64,000 bases of DNA from Actinoplanes lutulentus (GTDB taxonomy: Bacteria; Actinomycetota; Actinomycetes; Mycobacteriales; Micromonosporaceae): contig NZ_QLMJ01000014.1 of assembly GCF_003259845.1 (NCBI RefSeq), forward strand, positions 1 through 64,000, written 5' to 3'. Shown piece by piece: positions 8,438 to 17,624 of the stretch. The translations under genes and the position numbers were made by a program. The notes beneath the pieces are model-generated. The model worked only from the letters and a program-made list of their open reading frames with translations, did no database searches and was not told the origin of the DNA. Every line of letters begins with the position of its first letter. The stretch's first letter is position 1.

Positions 8438-9944
8438 ACCGTTGGTAGAGAGTGACCGTCGCCCGGTAGACCCGCCAGCTCTGCCGCACGTGGAACCGGC
8501 CGTTCTTCAGCATCGACCGGGCCGGCATGTGCAGGCCAACGGCCGGGTTGTCCAGGCAGTCGCCGTAACAGGTCACCCAGATCCGGACCACCCGCGGGTC
8601 GACACAGGACGGAGCGTTGATGCACTCCGGGACCTCGAGCCGGCCGGCCTCGACCGCGCTGCCGCTGACCAGGATGTCGTCGGGGCGCTTGTCGGCGGGC
8701 AGGTAATATTCGACGCCCTCACGGAACCGGCCACGAGGCGTGTACATGACCGCGTCGCCCGGGATCACGTGGTCCGCGATGATCGCGGCGATCGCCTGGT
8801 GGTCGATGTCGTCGTGGCCGTTCACGCCGCGCAGCGTGATCTGCTGCGGCAGGCTGAAGAGCAGCAGCGCGCCCAGGGCGGCGGCCACCGGTACGCGATG
8901 GAGCCGGGCCAGCGCGGCACCCGCCAGCAGAGCCCAGCCGGGGATCGTGAACAGGACGTACCGCATCATCCACAGTGGCGACACGGCGATCGACATCACC
9001 GCGAGCACCAGCAGCGGCAGCACCGCGATGCCGAGGCAGAGCGCGGTCGCCGACCACTTGCGGTTCACCGCGAGCAGGGCCAGGACGACCACCAGGCCGC
9101 CCACCGCGCCGTCCATGAAGAGCTGCTCGTGCCAGACCTGGCCGGTGTCCCAATTCAGCTCGGGGATCCAGGCGACCTGGCCGCTCTGCTTCATCGAGAC
9201 GTAGGCCAGCGGCGCGATCACGACGATCCCACCGGCCACCGAGGCCGTCCAGGCCGGAACCCGGCTCTCCCGGATCCAGGTCAGGAGCGGACGCTTGCGC
9301 TCGGCGAAGAAACCGAAGAGAACGTACGCGGCATGCGCGCTCAGCACGGTCAGCGCGAAGATGTGACCGGCCCCGACGAGGACCACCGATCCGGCGTACG
9401 CGACCCAGCGTGTCCACCGGGGCCGCTGGACCGCGCGGATCAGCAGCCACGACGAGAGCAGCGTGAACGCGACGACCGCGGCGTAGACCCGGATCTCCTG
9501 GCCGTACCGGGTGACCGCCGGGATCACGGCGAAGATCAGACCGGCGAAGAGGCCGGTCCTGCGGTCGTAGAGGTCCTGGCCGATCCGGGCGACGAGGCCG
9601 CCGGCGACCGCCATGGCGAGCACCGACGGCAGGCGCAGCGACAGCATCGAGATGCCGAAGACCTCGGTCCACACGTGCATGAACGCGTAGTAGACGGCGA
9701 AGACCGCGTCGAGGTTGTGCTCCATGTGCAGCTGCTCGCTGAACGAGCGCTGCGCGGCGATCAGCGTCGCGAGCTCGTCGCGCCACGGCACCGGCGAACC
9801 GGCCCGCAGCAGGCAGACGATCCCGGTCACCAGACCGGCGACGAGCCAGGCCGGTATCGACCGTGGATCCAGACGTGACCGGCGGGCCGGAGGCGGGTCG
9901 TCGTGCACGACGACCCGCTCCTCGGCGACGGTGACCGCTGACAT
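8436..9944 (-). CDS. GT-C fold membrane glycosyltransferase (PMT/GT39-GT83-like)
   Basis: The 502-aa polytopic protein has an acidic motif WRDE just after its first membrane segment (near residue 54), where dolichyl/polyprenyl-phosphate-sugar-dependent glycosyltransferases carry catalytic acids. About 10-11 hydrophobic segments follow, with a soluble C-terminal part of about 130 residues containing three cysteines in a short span (ECINAPSCVD, CYGDCLD). It shares one base with the stop of the upstream Stealth fusion gene, so the two are co-transcribed. It probably glycosylates an exported polymer or protein. Donor and acceptor are unknown. Confidence 0.7.
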   Translation of the reverse strand: MSAVTVAEERVVVHDDPPPARRSRLDPRSIPAWLVAGLVTGIVCLLRAGSPVPWRDELATLIAAQRSFSEQLHMEHNLDAVFAVYYAFMHVWTEVFGISMLSLRLPSVLAMAVAGGLVARIGQDLYDRRTGLFAGLIFAVIPAVTRYGQEIRVYAAVVAFTLLSSWLLIRAVQRPRWTRWVAYAGSVVLVGAGHIFALTVLSAHAAYVLFGFFAERKRPLLTWIRESRVPAWTASVAGGIVVIAPLAYVSMKQSGQVAWIPELNWDTGQVWHEQLFMDGAVGGLVVVLALLAVNRKWSATALCLGIAVLPLLVLAVMSIAVSPLWMMRYVLFTIPGWALLAGAALARLHRVPVAAALGALLLFSLPQQITLRGVNGHDDIDHQAIAAIIADHVIPGDAVMYTPRGRFREGVEYYLPADKRPDDILVSGSAVEAGRLEVPECINAPSCVDPRVVRIWVTCYGDCLDNPAVGLHMPARSMLKNGRFHVRQSWRVYRATVTLYQR

Positions 9945-12802
9945 CAGATTTCCTGTACCGGCTTCCGGTTGCGGGCGCTGCCGAGCTCGAACTCGCTCGG
10001 CACCGGGAAGTAGTTCTCCAGGAAGACCTTCACGACCTGGGCGCGCTCGGCCGGCGACAACACACTGTGGTGCGTGTCGTTGAGGCAGAACACGTCGTTG
10101 CCGCGGATCGTCAGGAGCTGGGTGAGCCGCGGGTGCTGGTCCGGGTCGCCGATGTCGACGTACGCGACCCGGATGGAACCGCGCGAGCTGCGCCCGGTGA
10201 AGTACGCGTAGTAGTGGTGCAGCGACGACGGGATCGAGATGTCGGTCGCCGACCGGAGACGGCTGTTCGCGGTCCGGTTCACCGCGTCCGCGAACTGCTC
10301 CTCCAGCTCGTTGAGCACGCTGGCCCGCAGCGAGTACGGAGCGTGCAGGAACGACTGGGTGATCGTGTGACCGAAGGCCTCTTTGATCAGCACCCGGTTG
10401 TTCTTCGCGGCGGCGAAGTTGAAGTCGTCGTCGGCCGAGATCGGGGTCATCGGCACCGGCGTCGGCGACTGGAAGAACTGCGCCACACCGTTCGCGGCGA
10501 AGAACATGCTCGGCTGCAACGGGCGACCGATGAAGAAGTCGTCGTTGAAGTAGAGGAAGTGCTCGGCCAGCCCGTCGATGTGGTGCAGCTGGCTCTCGAT
10601 CGCGTGCGAGTTGAAGGTCGGCAGCGCGCTCGAGTCCTTGAAGATCTCCTTGTGGCTGACCACCTGGATGCCCGGGTGCTCGGCGTCCAGCCAGCTCGGC
10701 GTCTGGTCGTCGGTCACCAGCCAGATCTTGCGGACCCAGGGCGCGAACATCGCGATCGAGCGCAGCGAGTATTTGAGCTCGTCGCGGCTGCTGAACCGGG
10801 CGTCGCCGTCAGCCGCCGGGATCGGCGGGAGGCCGAGCTGCTCCAGCGTCGCCGACTTCTTCGCCCGCCAGGCCGGGTCGTCGCCGTCCACCCAGGTGTA
10901 GACGACGTCGATCGGGAACTGGATGTCCGACACCAGCGTCTCGGTGAACGCGCTGAGCGTCGGGTACTCCCGGTCGCGGATCGTCACCTGGGTCCTCGAC
11001 TCGAGGACGGCGGTCGGTACGGTCGCGCCGATGAGCGTACGGCGCAGCGGCCGCATGCCGGTGCCGTCCTCCTCGTCGCGCCAGAACTCGACGTCGCACC
11101 CGTACGCCGGGCCGAACCGCAGGGTCCGCGACGTGGTCACGATCGGCTGGAAGATGCGCAGGCCACCGGCCCGCTTGCCCTCGTCCGAGGTGCCGGCCAG
11201 ACCGGCCAGGGTGATGCCGGAGACGGCGGCGCTCGGGCTGATCAGCTCGGTGTAGATCGGCTGCTCGGCCCACTCCTGCGCCAGGGCGGCGAGGGTGGCC
11301 GGACGGTTCGACTCGTGGATCGCGACACGGATCCGGACGCCGTGGTCGCGGACGATCCAGTACTCGATGCCGTGCTTCTCCAGCACGTCGACGACGAGCC
11401 GCAGGTTACGGTCGGCCGCGTCGTACGGGTTCAGATCGTCCGACAGGATGCAGAGCTGGCCGGCCGAGCGGACCAGGGTCTCGTCGCGTTCCGCGATGAG
11501 CGCCTCGATGTCGCGGGCGGTGCGCTGGAACAGCGGCCGGTCCGGGCGCGGCGCCGCCGGGGCGAGGCCCATGCCGCCGGTGCCGGCGATCCAGGCCGCC
11601 AGCCGGTCGGCCTTCTTCTCCAGACGGGACGCCTGCTGGCGCTCGTCGACGAGTTTGCCGTACAGCGCCGTCCACTGGCCCATGATCCGGTCGAGGCTGT
11701 ATGCCTCCGACGCGCGCAGGGCCGCCTCACCGAAGGAGTGCCGCAGCGCCTCGTCCTCGATCAGCTTGCCCAGCGCGTCGGCGAGACCGTCGATGTCGCC
11801 GGAACCGATGATGTAGCCGTTCTCCCCGTGGGTGATGATCTCCGCGGGGCCGGTCTGGATGTCGTAGCTGACCGCCGGGACGCCGGCGGTGAACGCCTCG
11901 ATCAGGACCAGCGGGAGTGCTTCGCCGTCTTTCGAGGTCAGCAGCGCGATGCTGCTCTTCGACCACTCCTCGGCCATGGCCTGCACCGAGCCGAGGAACT
12001 GGACGTTGTCGTTGAGGCCGAGGCTCTCGGCGAGCCGGCGCAGGGTGCCGAGCTGCTGCCCGTCACCGAGGACCCGCAGGATCCAGTCCGGGTGCTTCTC
12101 GGCGACCTTGGCCCACGCGCGGATGGCGTGGTCGATCTGCTTCTCGGCGACGACCCGGCCGGCCAGGGTGACGGTCCGGGTGGTCCGGCTCGACTTCGGC
12201 CGGAAGCCCGGCGGCAGCGCGTTGCCGATGATCTGCAGGTGCGGTGCCGCGCCGCGCAGCGTGTCCTGGAACCAGCTCCGGGTGCGCTCGGTGAGCAGCA
12301 CCAGCGAGTCGAGCCGCGGGATGAACTGGAACAGCGGGTCACCGGTGGCGCCGCGCAGCTGCGACGGGCGGTGCTCCTGGTGCACCGTGACGACCTCGGG
12401 CGGGCTCAGCGTCGTGGTGGCCGCCATCAGAGCCGGCGACGACGAGACCAGCACGTCGGAGTCGAGGTGGCGCAGAGCGTATTCCAGCTCGAGGTCGGCC
12501 AGGCGGTGGAAGGTCTTCTCCCACCGCTTGTGGATGATGCGGCTGTCCGCGGCGACCAGGGCCTGGCACTGCGCGTCGTCGAGGCCGCTCTCGCGGACCG
12601 GGCGGGGCACCGCGCCGGTGTTGTCGACCAGGTACCGCACGGTGATCCGGGGGTCGATCGTGAAGAAGCGTTCCTTGCTGGTGCGGAAGACGCTGAGTAC
12701 CTCGACCTCGTGCTCCCGGACCAGGTACTCCGCCTGCGTGTAGATGGCGCGTTCGGTGCCACCCATCGCGTCCGCGGTGTTGAGGAGGAACGTGATCTTC
12801 AT
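9944..12802 (-). CDS. Bifunctional GT4 glycosyltransferase - Stealth hexose-1-phosphate transferase
   Basis: This 952-aa fusion has two enzymes. Residues 1-390 form a GT4 glycosyltransferase: MGGTERAIY near the N-terminus and the EALPLVLIEAFTAG (E-x7-E) donor site. Residues about 640-945 form a Stealth protein: CR1 has IDVVYTWVDGDD, CR2 has SRDELKYSLRSI, WLVTDD and YFNDDFFIGRP, CR3 has KNNRVLIKEAFG and SIPSSLHHYYAYF, and CR4 has DVFCLND. Stealth enzymes transfer sugar-1-phosphate to build phosphodiester-linked polysaccharides. Between the two lies a domain of about 200 residues that also occurs in the neighbouring Stealth protein. The start overlaps the upstream gene by four bases. One polypeptide could therefore extend and phospho-link a cell-surface glycan. 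Confidence 0.88.
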   Translation of the reverse strand: MKITFLLNTADAMGGTERAIYTQAEYLVREHEVEVLSVFRTSKERFFTIDPRITVRYLVDNTGAVPRPVRESGLDDAQCQALVAADSRIIHKRWEKTFHRLADLELEYALRHLDSDVLVSSSPALMAATTTLSPPEVVTVHQEHRPSQLRGATGDPLFQFIPRLDSLVLLTERTRSWFQDTLRGAAPHLQIIGNALPPGFRPKSSRTTRTVTLAGRVVAEKQIDHAIRAWAKVAEKHPDWILRVLGDGQQLGTLRRLAESLGLNDNVQFLGSVQAMAEEWSKSSIALLTSKDGEALPLVLIEAFTAGVPAVSYDIQTGPAEIITHGENGYIIGSGDIDGLADALGKLIEDEALRHSFGEAALRASEAYSLDRIMGQWTALYGKLVDERQQASRLEKKADRLAAWIAGTGGMGLAPAAPRPDRPLFQRTARDIEALIAERDETLVRSAGQLCILSDDLNPYDAADRNLRLVVDVLEKHGIEYWIVRDHGVRIRVAIHESNRPATLAALAQEWAEQPIYTELISPSAAVSGITLAGLAGTSDEGKRAGGLRIFQPIVTTSRTLRFGPAYGCDVEFWRDEEDGTGMRPLRRTLIGATVPTAVLESRTQVTIRDREYPTLSAFTETLVSDIQFPIDVVYTWVDGDDPAWRAKKSATLEQLGLPPIPAADGDARFSSRDELKYSLRSIAMFAPWVRKIWLVTDDQTPSWLDAEHPGIQVVSHKEIFKDSSALPTFNSHAIESQLHHIDGLAEHFLYFNDDFFIGRPLQPSMFFAANGVAQFFQSPTPVPMTPISADDDFNFAAAKNNRVLIKEAFGHTITQSFLHAPYSLRASVLNELEEQFADAVNRTANSRLRSATDISIPSSLHHYYAYFTGRSSRGSIRVAYVDIGDPDQHPRLTQLLTIRGNDVFCLNDTHHSVLSPAERAQVVKVFLENYFPVPSEFELGSARNRKPVQEI

Positions 12803-13815
12803 ACGGTGTCTCCAGGGTTGGCACCGGTGCAGGTGAGCGCGAGGCTGCCGGCGGGTGTGTAGTACGGGCGCAGGTGGAAGACCACACCACCGGGCATCAG
12901 CATGCGGCGCTCGTAGGTGCGGAGGGTGGCCCGGATGTCCTTGAGGTCGTGCAGGTATCGGCCGACGCGCAGGCGCCGCCCGCCGACCCGGATCCGGATG
13001 TCCCAGATGTCTTTCTCACCGGGGACCGGCGCCATCTCGGCCAGCGGTACGCGAATCCGGAAGATGTCGCCGTCCACGTGCACCGGGGTCTCGTGGATCG
13101 TGGTGTCCTCGCGCCGGCTGAACTCGGCCACCGCGCCGGAGCCGTCGGCGACGTTCACGAAGCGCCCGAGGATCTCGGCCTTGCCCAGGTCCAGCATGAG
13201 CCGGGCCACCTCGGCGCGGATCTGCGGACCGCGCACGATGATCTGGGCGAGGCCGAACGACGTGATGGTGGGCCGGAACCGCATGCCGGTGTCCGCGCAG
13301 GGCGGCACCGCCACGGTCGGGGTGGCGCCACGGACCGGACCGGCGTTCATCCGGCGGATCGTGATGTTGCGGGTCTCCCCGGAGCTCAGCTCGACGCGGA
13401 GGCCGACCGTCCAGGTGCCCGGGTCCAGCGGGAGGCGACCCGTCGCGGGACCGAACACGGCGGTGGTGTCGGCGTACCAGAAGCCGTCGTACATCTTCGT
13501 CAGCGTGGCCGGCACCTGATATTCAGCGCGGTCCTTGCTGAAGACGATCTCGGCCGAGGCCGGGTCGGCGTCTTCCAGAGCGGGCAGCCGGACCTGCAGG
13601 TTGAGCGTGTGCCCGTCGAGAACCGCGAAGTACTCAGCGTTCGCGATGTTCTGGTTGGGCCCGAGACGGACCATCCCGAGGGCGATCTTGGTCCAGGTGC
13701 GCTGCGCCCGGGACTTGATCGCCGTGTCGACCTTGCGGCGCGCGACCGAGATCGTCTCCGCCGGGCCTCGGCGCAAGGTCCGCTCCACCCGAACAGCTAG
13801 CGGGTCCACGCTCAT
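12799..13815 (-). CDS. Protein of unknown function in the Stealth glycan operon
   Basis: The product is about 338 aa, has no signal peptide or membrane segment, and looks beta-rich throughout (alternating hydrophobic strands such as HTLNLQVRLPALEDAD and WTVGLRVELSSGETRNITI). I do not recognise a family. The nearest good ribosome site (AAGGAA) favours the ATG at 13815; an in-frame ATG at 13848 would add 11 residues. Its stop overlaps the GT4-Stealth start by four bases, so it is translationally coupled to that enzyme. A role as an accessory or carbohydrate-binding partner is inference from position only. Confidence 0.7.
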   Translation of the reverse strand: MSVDPLAVRVERTLRRGPAETISVARRKVDTAIKSRAQRTWTKIALGMVRLGPNQNIANAEYFAVLDGHTLNLQVRLPALEDADPASAEIVFSKDRAEYQVPATLTKMYDGFWYADTTAVFGPATGRLPLDPGTWTVGLRVELSSGETRNITIRRMNAGPVRGATPTVAVPPCADTGMRFRPTITSFGLAQIIVRGPQIRAEVARLMLDLGKAEILGRFVNVADGSGAVAEFSRREDTTIHETPVHVDGDIFRIRVPLAEMAPVPGEKDIWDIRIRVGGRRLRVGRYLHDLKDIRATLRTYERRMLMPGGVVFHLRPYYTPAGSLALTCTGANPGDTV

Positions 13816-13986
13816 CTGCTGTATTTCCTTCATCCGGCCGTTGGACATGGTCGTGTCACGCCACCGGCCGGTCGGTAAGTGGCGGGAAGGCTAACAATAG
13901 TGGGCGCGCCGGGTAAATATTGCCCGCCAAGATCGAGGGGGATCTCTCAGTCGGGCGGCAACCGGAATGGTCACCGCCCGACGAGA

Positions 13987-15786
13987 TCAGTGGATCTCCG
14001 AGGTCTGGATCTCTGCCTGGCGCTCGCGGGTGACCTGCCGTGGCAGCGTGGGAGCGCCCTCGCGGGCCGCCAGAGCGAGCTGCGTCGCGCTGAACTGGGC
14101 ACGCTCGGCGGCCACCTCGTCGGGCAGCTCGAACGGCGAGCGGAACGGGAAGTACTGAGGCAGGAAGTCCGCCATCATCGCCGCCTGCTCGCTCAGGGCC
14201 ACGGCCGCCGAGTCGGTGTCGTTCAGGCAGAAGACGTCACAGTGCCGGCGGGCCAGCAGGAAGGCCAGCTGCACGGGCGTCGACGGGTGCGCCAGGTCGG
14301 CGTACGTGTACTTGATCGAACCGGGCACGGCCCGCTTCGTCAGGTACGACCAGTAGTGCTGCAGCGACGACGGGATCGACAGGTCGCCCGGGTGCCGGAA
14401 CGGGTGCTCGGCGGTCTGCCGCACCTCGTCCGGCAGCCACTTCTCGATCTCCTCGAGGACGCTCTTCTGCAGCGTGTACGGCACGTGCTGCATCTTCTGC
14501 GTGATGCTGCGGTCGAAGCGGTCGGCGACGTGCCGGCGGTTGTTCTTGCCCGCCGCGGTCACCGGTGCGTCGAAGATGGTGGCCGGACCGGCGTCGAGCT
14601 GCGCTTTCGACTGGAAGAACTTCGCGATGCCGTTGCCGTGGAAGAACGCGTCCGGTGAGACCGGGCGGCCCAGGAACATGTCGTCGTTGAAGTAGATGAA
14701 GTGCTCGGACAGGCCGGGGATCCGGTGCAGCCGGGACTCGATCGCGTGCGAGTTGAACGTCGGCAGCACACCGGTGTCACCGAACAGCTCGCGGTGGCTG
14801 ACCACGGTGAGCCGCGGGTCCGAGGTGTCCAGCCAGGCCGGGATCTGGTCGTCGGTGACGAGGAAGATCTTCCGGACCCAGGGCGCGTACGACGCGATCG
14901 ACCGCAGCGAGTACTTCAGCTCGTCGCGGCTGATGAAACGGGACGCGTTCGTCGCGATCGTGTTGATCTGCTCGTGGCCGAAGGCGGCGAGCGAGGTGTT
15001 CTTCCGCGCGACCCAGTCGGGGTCGTTGCCGTCGACCCAGGTGTAGACGACGTCGATCGGGAAGCGGACGTCCTCGGCCGGGACCATCGCGAACTCGGAG
15101 CGAGTGCGGTACCGCGGCTCGTCGTCCTCGATCGAGAGCATCGGGTTCAGCGCGACCGGCGGGACCTGGACGAACTCCGCCTGGGCGGGCAGTTCGTAGG
15201 CCACCGAGTTGCGGCGCGGTCCGACGATCGTGTCGGGGGCGCCACCCTCACCCTTCACGGTTTTCCAGAACTCGATCTCGCAGGCCGAGCCGCTGCCGAG
15301 CACTGTGGTGCCGTACGGGCTGGTGACCGGGAAGTAGACCTGGACGCCGTTCTTACCGCGGCCGGACGAGAAGCCGAGGTCGTTGATCTCACCGGTGCGG
15401 ATCTGGGCGCCGGACAGCTGGTTGTCGGCGCGCAGCGCGGCCAGCGTCCGGTCCCGGTCACGCCGGTTGATCGCGACGGCGCTGTGCAGGTTGTTGATCG
15501 GGCGCAGGCTGAAGTAGTCGATGCCGGCGCGCTCGAGCACCGCGACGACCGCGTCCAGGTTCTGCTGCCAGGCGGCGGCCGGCGTCATGTCGGGCACGAC
15601 GCGCGCCGAGACGGCCTCGCCCGCGTCGCGGACGGAGACCATCGAGCCTGGCGCTGCGGGCTTGGGCAGCGGCCGTTGCCGGGTGAGGCGACGGACCAGC
15701 CAGAGTTGCCGGTTGGGCGGAAGGAGTTCCACCAGCTTGAGCCGGTAGTCCTTCGGCAGCAGCCGGTAAAAACGAAGCGCGATCAT
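13987..15786 (-). CDS. Stealth family hexose-1-phosphate transferase
   Basis: The 599-aa protein carries all four Stealth blocks: CR1 IDVVYTWVDGND (about residue 240), CR2 SRDELKYSLRSI, FLVTDD and YFNDDMFLGRP, CR3 KNNRRHVADRF and SIPSSLQHYWSYL, and CR4 CDVFCLNDTD. It lacks the GT4 domain of its downstream paralogue but shares the same preceding module (VLERAGIDYFSLR and related lines, residues about 75-235). It should transfer a sugar phosphate in assembly of a surface phosphopolysaccharide. It is the first gene of the minus-strand glycan operon. A 171-base gap without a clear terminator separates it from the next gene. Confidence 0.88.
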   Translation of the reverse strand: MIALRFYRLLPKDYRLKLVELLPPNRQLWLVRRLTRQRPLPKPAAPGSMVSVRDAGEAVSARVVPDMTPAAAWQQNLDAVVAVLERAGIDYFSLRPINNLHSAVAINRRDRDRTLAALRADNQLSGAQIRTGEINDLGFSSGRGKNGVQVYFPVTSPYGTTVLGSGSACEIEFWKTVKGEGGAPDTIVGPRRNSVAYELPAQAEFVQVPPVALNPMLSIEDDEPRYRTRSEFAMVPAEDVRFPIDVVYTWVDGNDPDWVARKNTSLAAFGHEQINTIATNASRFISRDELKYSLRSIASYAPWVRKIFLVTDDQIPAWLDTSDPRLTVVSHRELFGDTGVLPTFNSHAIESRLHRIPGLSEHFIYFNDDMFLGRPVSPDAFFHGNGIAKFFQSKAQLDAGPATIFDAPVTAAGKNNRRHVADRFDRSITQKMQHVPYTLQKSVLEEIEKWLPDEVRQTAEHPFRHPGDLSIPSSLQHYWSYLTKRAVPGSIKYTYADLAHPSTPVQLAFLLARRHCDVFCLNDTDSAAVALSEQAAMMADFLPQYFPFRSPFELPDEVAAERAQFSATQLALAAREGAPTLPRQVTRERQAEIQTSEIH

Positions 15787-16015
15787 GCAGCACCCAGCAC
15801 TGTCGCCGTGGCGAGCAGCGAAGATCGCCGGCTCGCAAGCCCGTCAAAGTCCTTCGAAGACACCTCAGCCTTCCCCCCGTGCACCGCTGTATCGGCCGGA
15901 GGTCGACGTAGGGCGCCGATGGTCTTGGCCGTAGCGAGTTGCCAGGGTAGTTGGCTGAGCTTCGCGAAACAAATCCATGTATGGTAGGTGGCCGGTCGGT
16001 TACAGAGCGCTGGTG

Positions 16016-16807
16016 CTAATAGACCCAGACGCGAGTCTTGATCGGGATTTCGTCGTTCGACCATAGCCAGTTCATCGCCGATATCGACACACGGGCACAC
16101 CCGTGTGATGCCGGATAGGCCGGAACGCTCGGCGCACCGTGCACCGCGATCCCGCCATTGAAGTATTTCGGCCGCCACAGCATGCCCAGTGGGGCGTCGC
16201 GCCAGCCGTCGATCTGCCGGCTCACCTTGAACTTGCCGCGAGGGGTGTCCGCGAGATAAGTCTCGCCCTCTTGCTCGTAGTACTCGTTCGAACCGGTCGA
16301 CGTGTTGAAGATCTGTTCGACCTGACCCTCGTCGACCAGCAGCAGAAGCTGACGCTTCAGGTCGATCTCCACGAACTTTCCGCTGGTCGAGCGCGCTTTC
16401 GGGCGGACGCCCGCATCGAGCGCCTGCTGCGTCTTGGGCCCGACGACGCCGTCCCGGCCCATTTTCGCCGCTTTCTGCAGCGCGAACACCGCCTGCTGGG
16501 TGGTCGAGCCGAACTTGCCGTCGGCCTTCCCGTTCCAATACCCCAGCTCGGTCAGCCTGTTCTGCAGCGCGAGCACCTCGGCGCCTTTGGCGCCGGACTT
16601 CAACTTCTTCGCGCTGGTCGCGGTGGTCGCGCTTGGTGCGGCAGTCGCGCTTGGCGCGGGAGCGGCCAGACCAAGAGACGGCGAGGGTACGGGTGAAGCA
16701 CTCACGCCGACCGAAGGATCTTCCGTCTCCGGATCGGAGGAGTCGCAACCCGCGACGAGGACCGACGCCGTCATCACGGCGACGGTGAGCGCCAGGATTT
16801 TCCGCAC
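16016..16807 (-). CDS. L,D-transpeptidase lipoprotein with peptidoglycan-binding domain
   Basis: The 263-aa protein would form 3-3 cross-links in peptidoglycan. It has a lipoprotein signal with lipobox VAGC near residue 20, an alanine/serine/threonine-rich linker, a PG_binding_1 repeat (about 70-130: GAEVLALQNRLTELGYW, DGVVGPKTQQALD), and a YkuD domain. The YkuD catalytic motif HGAPSVPAYPASHGCARVS places the nucleophile at Cys237. The gene has its own upstream region and ends at 16016, more than 200 bases before the Stealth operon start on the same strand. Confidence 0.92.
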   Translation of the reverse strand: MRKILALTVAVMTASVLVAGCDSSDPETEDPSVGVSASPVPSPSLGLAAPAPSATAAPSATTATSAKKLKSGAKGAEVLALQNRLTELGYWNGKADGKFGSTTQQAVFALQKAAKMGRDGVVGPKTQQALDAGVRPKARSTSGKFVEIDLKRQLLLLVDEGQVEQIFNTSTGSNEYYEQEGETYLADTPRGKFKVSRQIDGWRDAPLGMLWRPKYFNGGIAVHGAPSVPAYPASHGCARVSISAMNWLWSNDEIPIKTRVWVY

Positions 16808-16936
16808 CGGCTCCTCCTTCCCGTCACTGCTGGTGGCCGCCAGTGTAGAGACGTGTGTCCACTTGATCCACCGAAGATCACCGATTGATCACTCGCCAGG
16901 GTGGATGGCCGGAGATGTTTTCACAAAAGAGCCGAG

Positions 16937-16951
16937 TAGTCTTTGGCTATG
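16937..16951 (+). promoter_or_regulatory. Putative leaderless promoter -10 element of the CGNR regulator
   Basis: TAGTCT at 16937-16942 fits the actinobacterial -10 pattern TANNNT and is followed by exactly six bases before ATG 16949. There is no Shine-Dalgarno sequence. This spacing is that of leaderless transcripts, which are common in Actinobacteria, and it supports ATG 16949 as the start. No good -35 hexamer is visible. Confidence 0.5.
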
Positions 16952-17581
16952 TCATGGAAGGCGAGTTCGCGGCACGGCGTCCGAGAAGCGCCGGGCGGCT
17001 TCGCGCTCGTCCAGGAGCTGCTGAACACGCGCGGCACGATGGTGTACGGCGCTGACCTGCTCGGCACGGTCGAGGACGCCCAGTGGTGGGTGACCGACAC
17101 GCTCGGCAGCTGGTCGCGGGTTTCCGGCCTTCCGGCGCCGACACTGCTGCTCTCCTCCGGTGACCTGCGCTCACTGCGCCGGCTGCGAGCCGCGTTCGAG
17201 CAGGTGGTCCTCGCCGGGGCTAACCCGGAGCGCGACGGTGCCCTGCCCCCGGCCGACGTGCAGGTGAGCCTGGTTCCGGACGCCGACGGCTGGGTCCGGA
17301 TGGTGCCGACCGGCCGGGGCACCCGGTGGCTCGCGTCGGCGCTCTGGGCCGAAGCGCTCGCCGCTCAGCAGAGCGGGCTGTGGCCCCGGTTGAAGCTCTG
17401 CCACAACGCGGCCTGCCGCGCGGCGTTCTTCGACACCTCGCGCAACAACAGCGGCGTCTGGCACGACGTCAGCACCTGCGGCAACACGGCTAACCTGCGA
17501 GCGTTCCGGGAGCGTCGCCGGCTGCTCGGCCACACCGGCGGCCAGCAGGTGGGTGTGCCCGGCGGCCCGGAAATGGTCTGA
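16949..17581 (+). CDS. CGNR zinc-finger / ABATE domain regulator
   Basis: The 210-aa protein matches the ABATE-CGNR family of actinobacterial proteins thought to be transcriptional or stress regulators. The C-terminal zinc finger is complete: CHNAACRAAFFD, then the signature CGNTANLRAFRERR (residues about 150-190). The N-terminal 140 residues form the ABATE-like ligand domain. I prefer ATG 16949 to a TTG six bases upstream because of the leaderless spacing. It stands alone between the divergent L,D-transpeptidase and the HC2 membrane protein. The target is unknown. Confidence 0.82.
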   Translation: MSWKASSRHGVREAPGGFALVQELLNTRGTMVYGADLLGTVEDAQWWVTDTLGSWSRVSGLPAPTLLLSSGDLRSLRRLRAAFEQVVLAGANPERDGALPPADVQVSLVPDADGWVRMVPTGRGTRWLASALWAEALAAQQSGLWPRLKLCHNAACRAAFFDTSRNNSGVWHDVSTCGNTANLRAFRERRRLLGHTGGQQVGVPGGPEMV

Positions 17582-17624
17582 ACCCGCCGGGAACCGATCG
17601 GCCGCGCGGGGCGACTATTGATGT

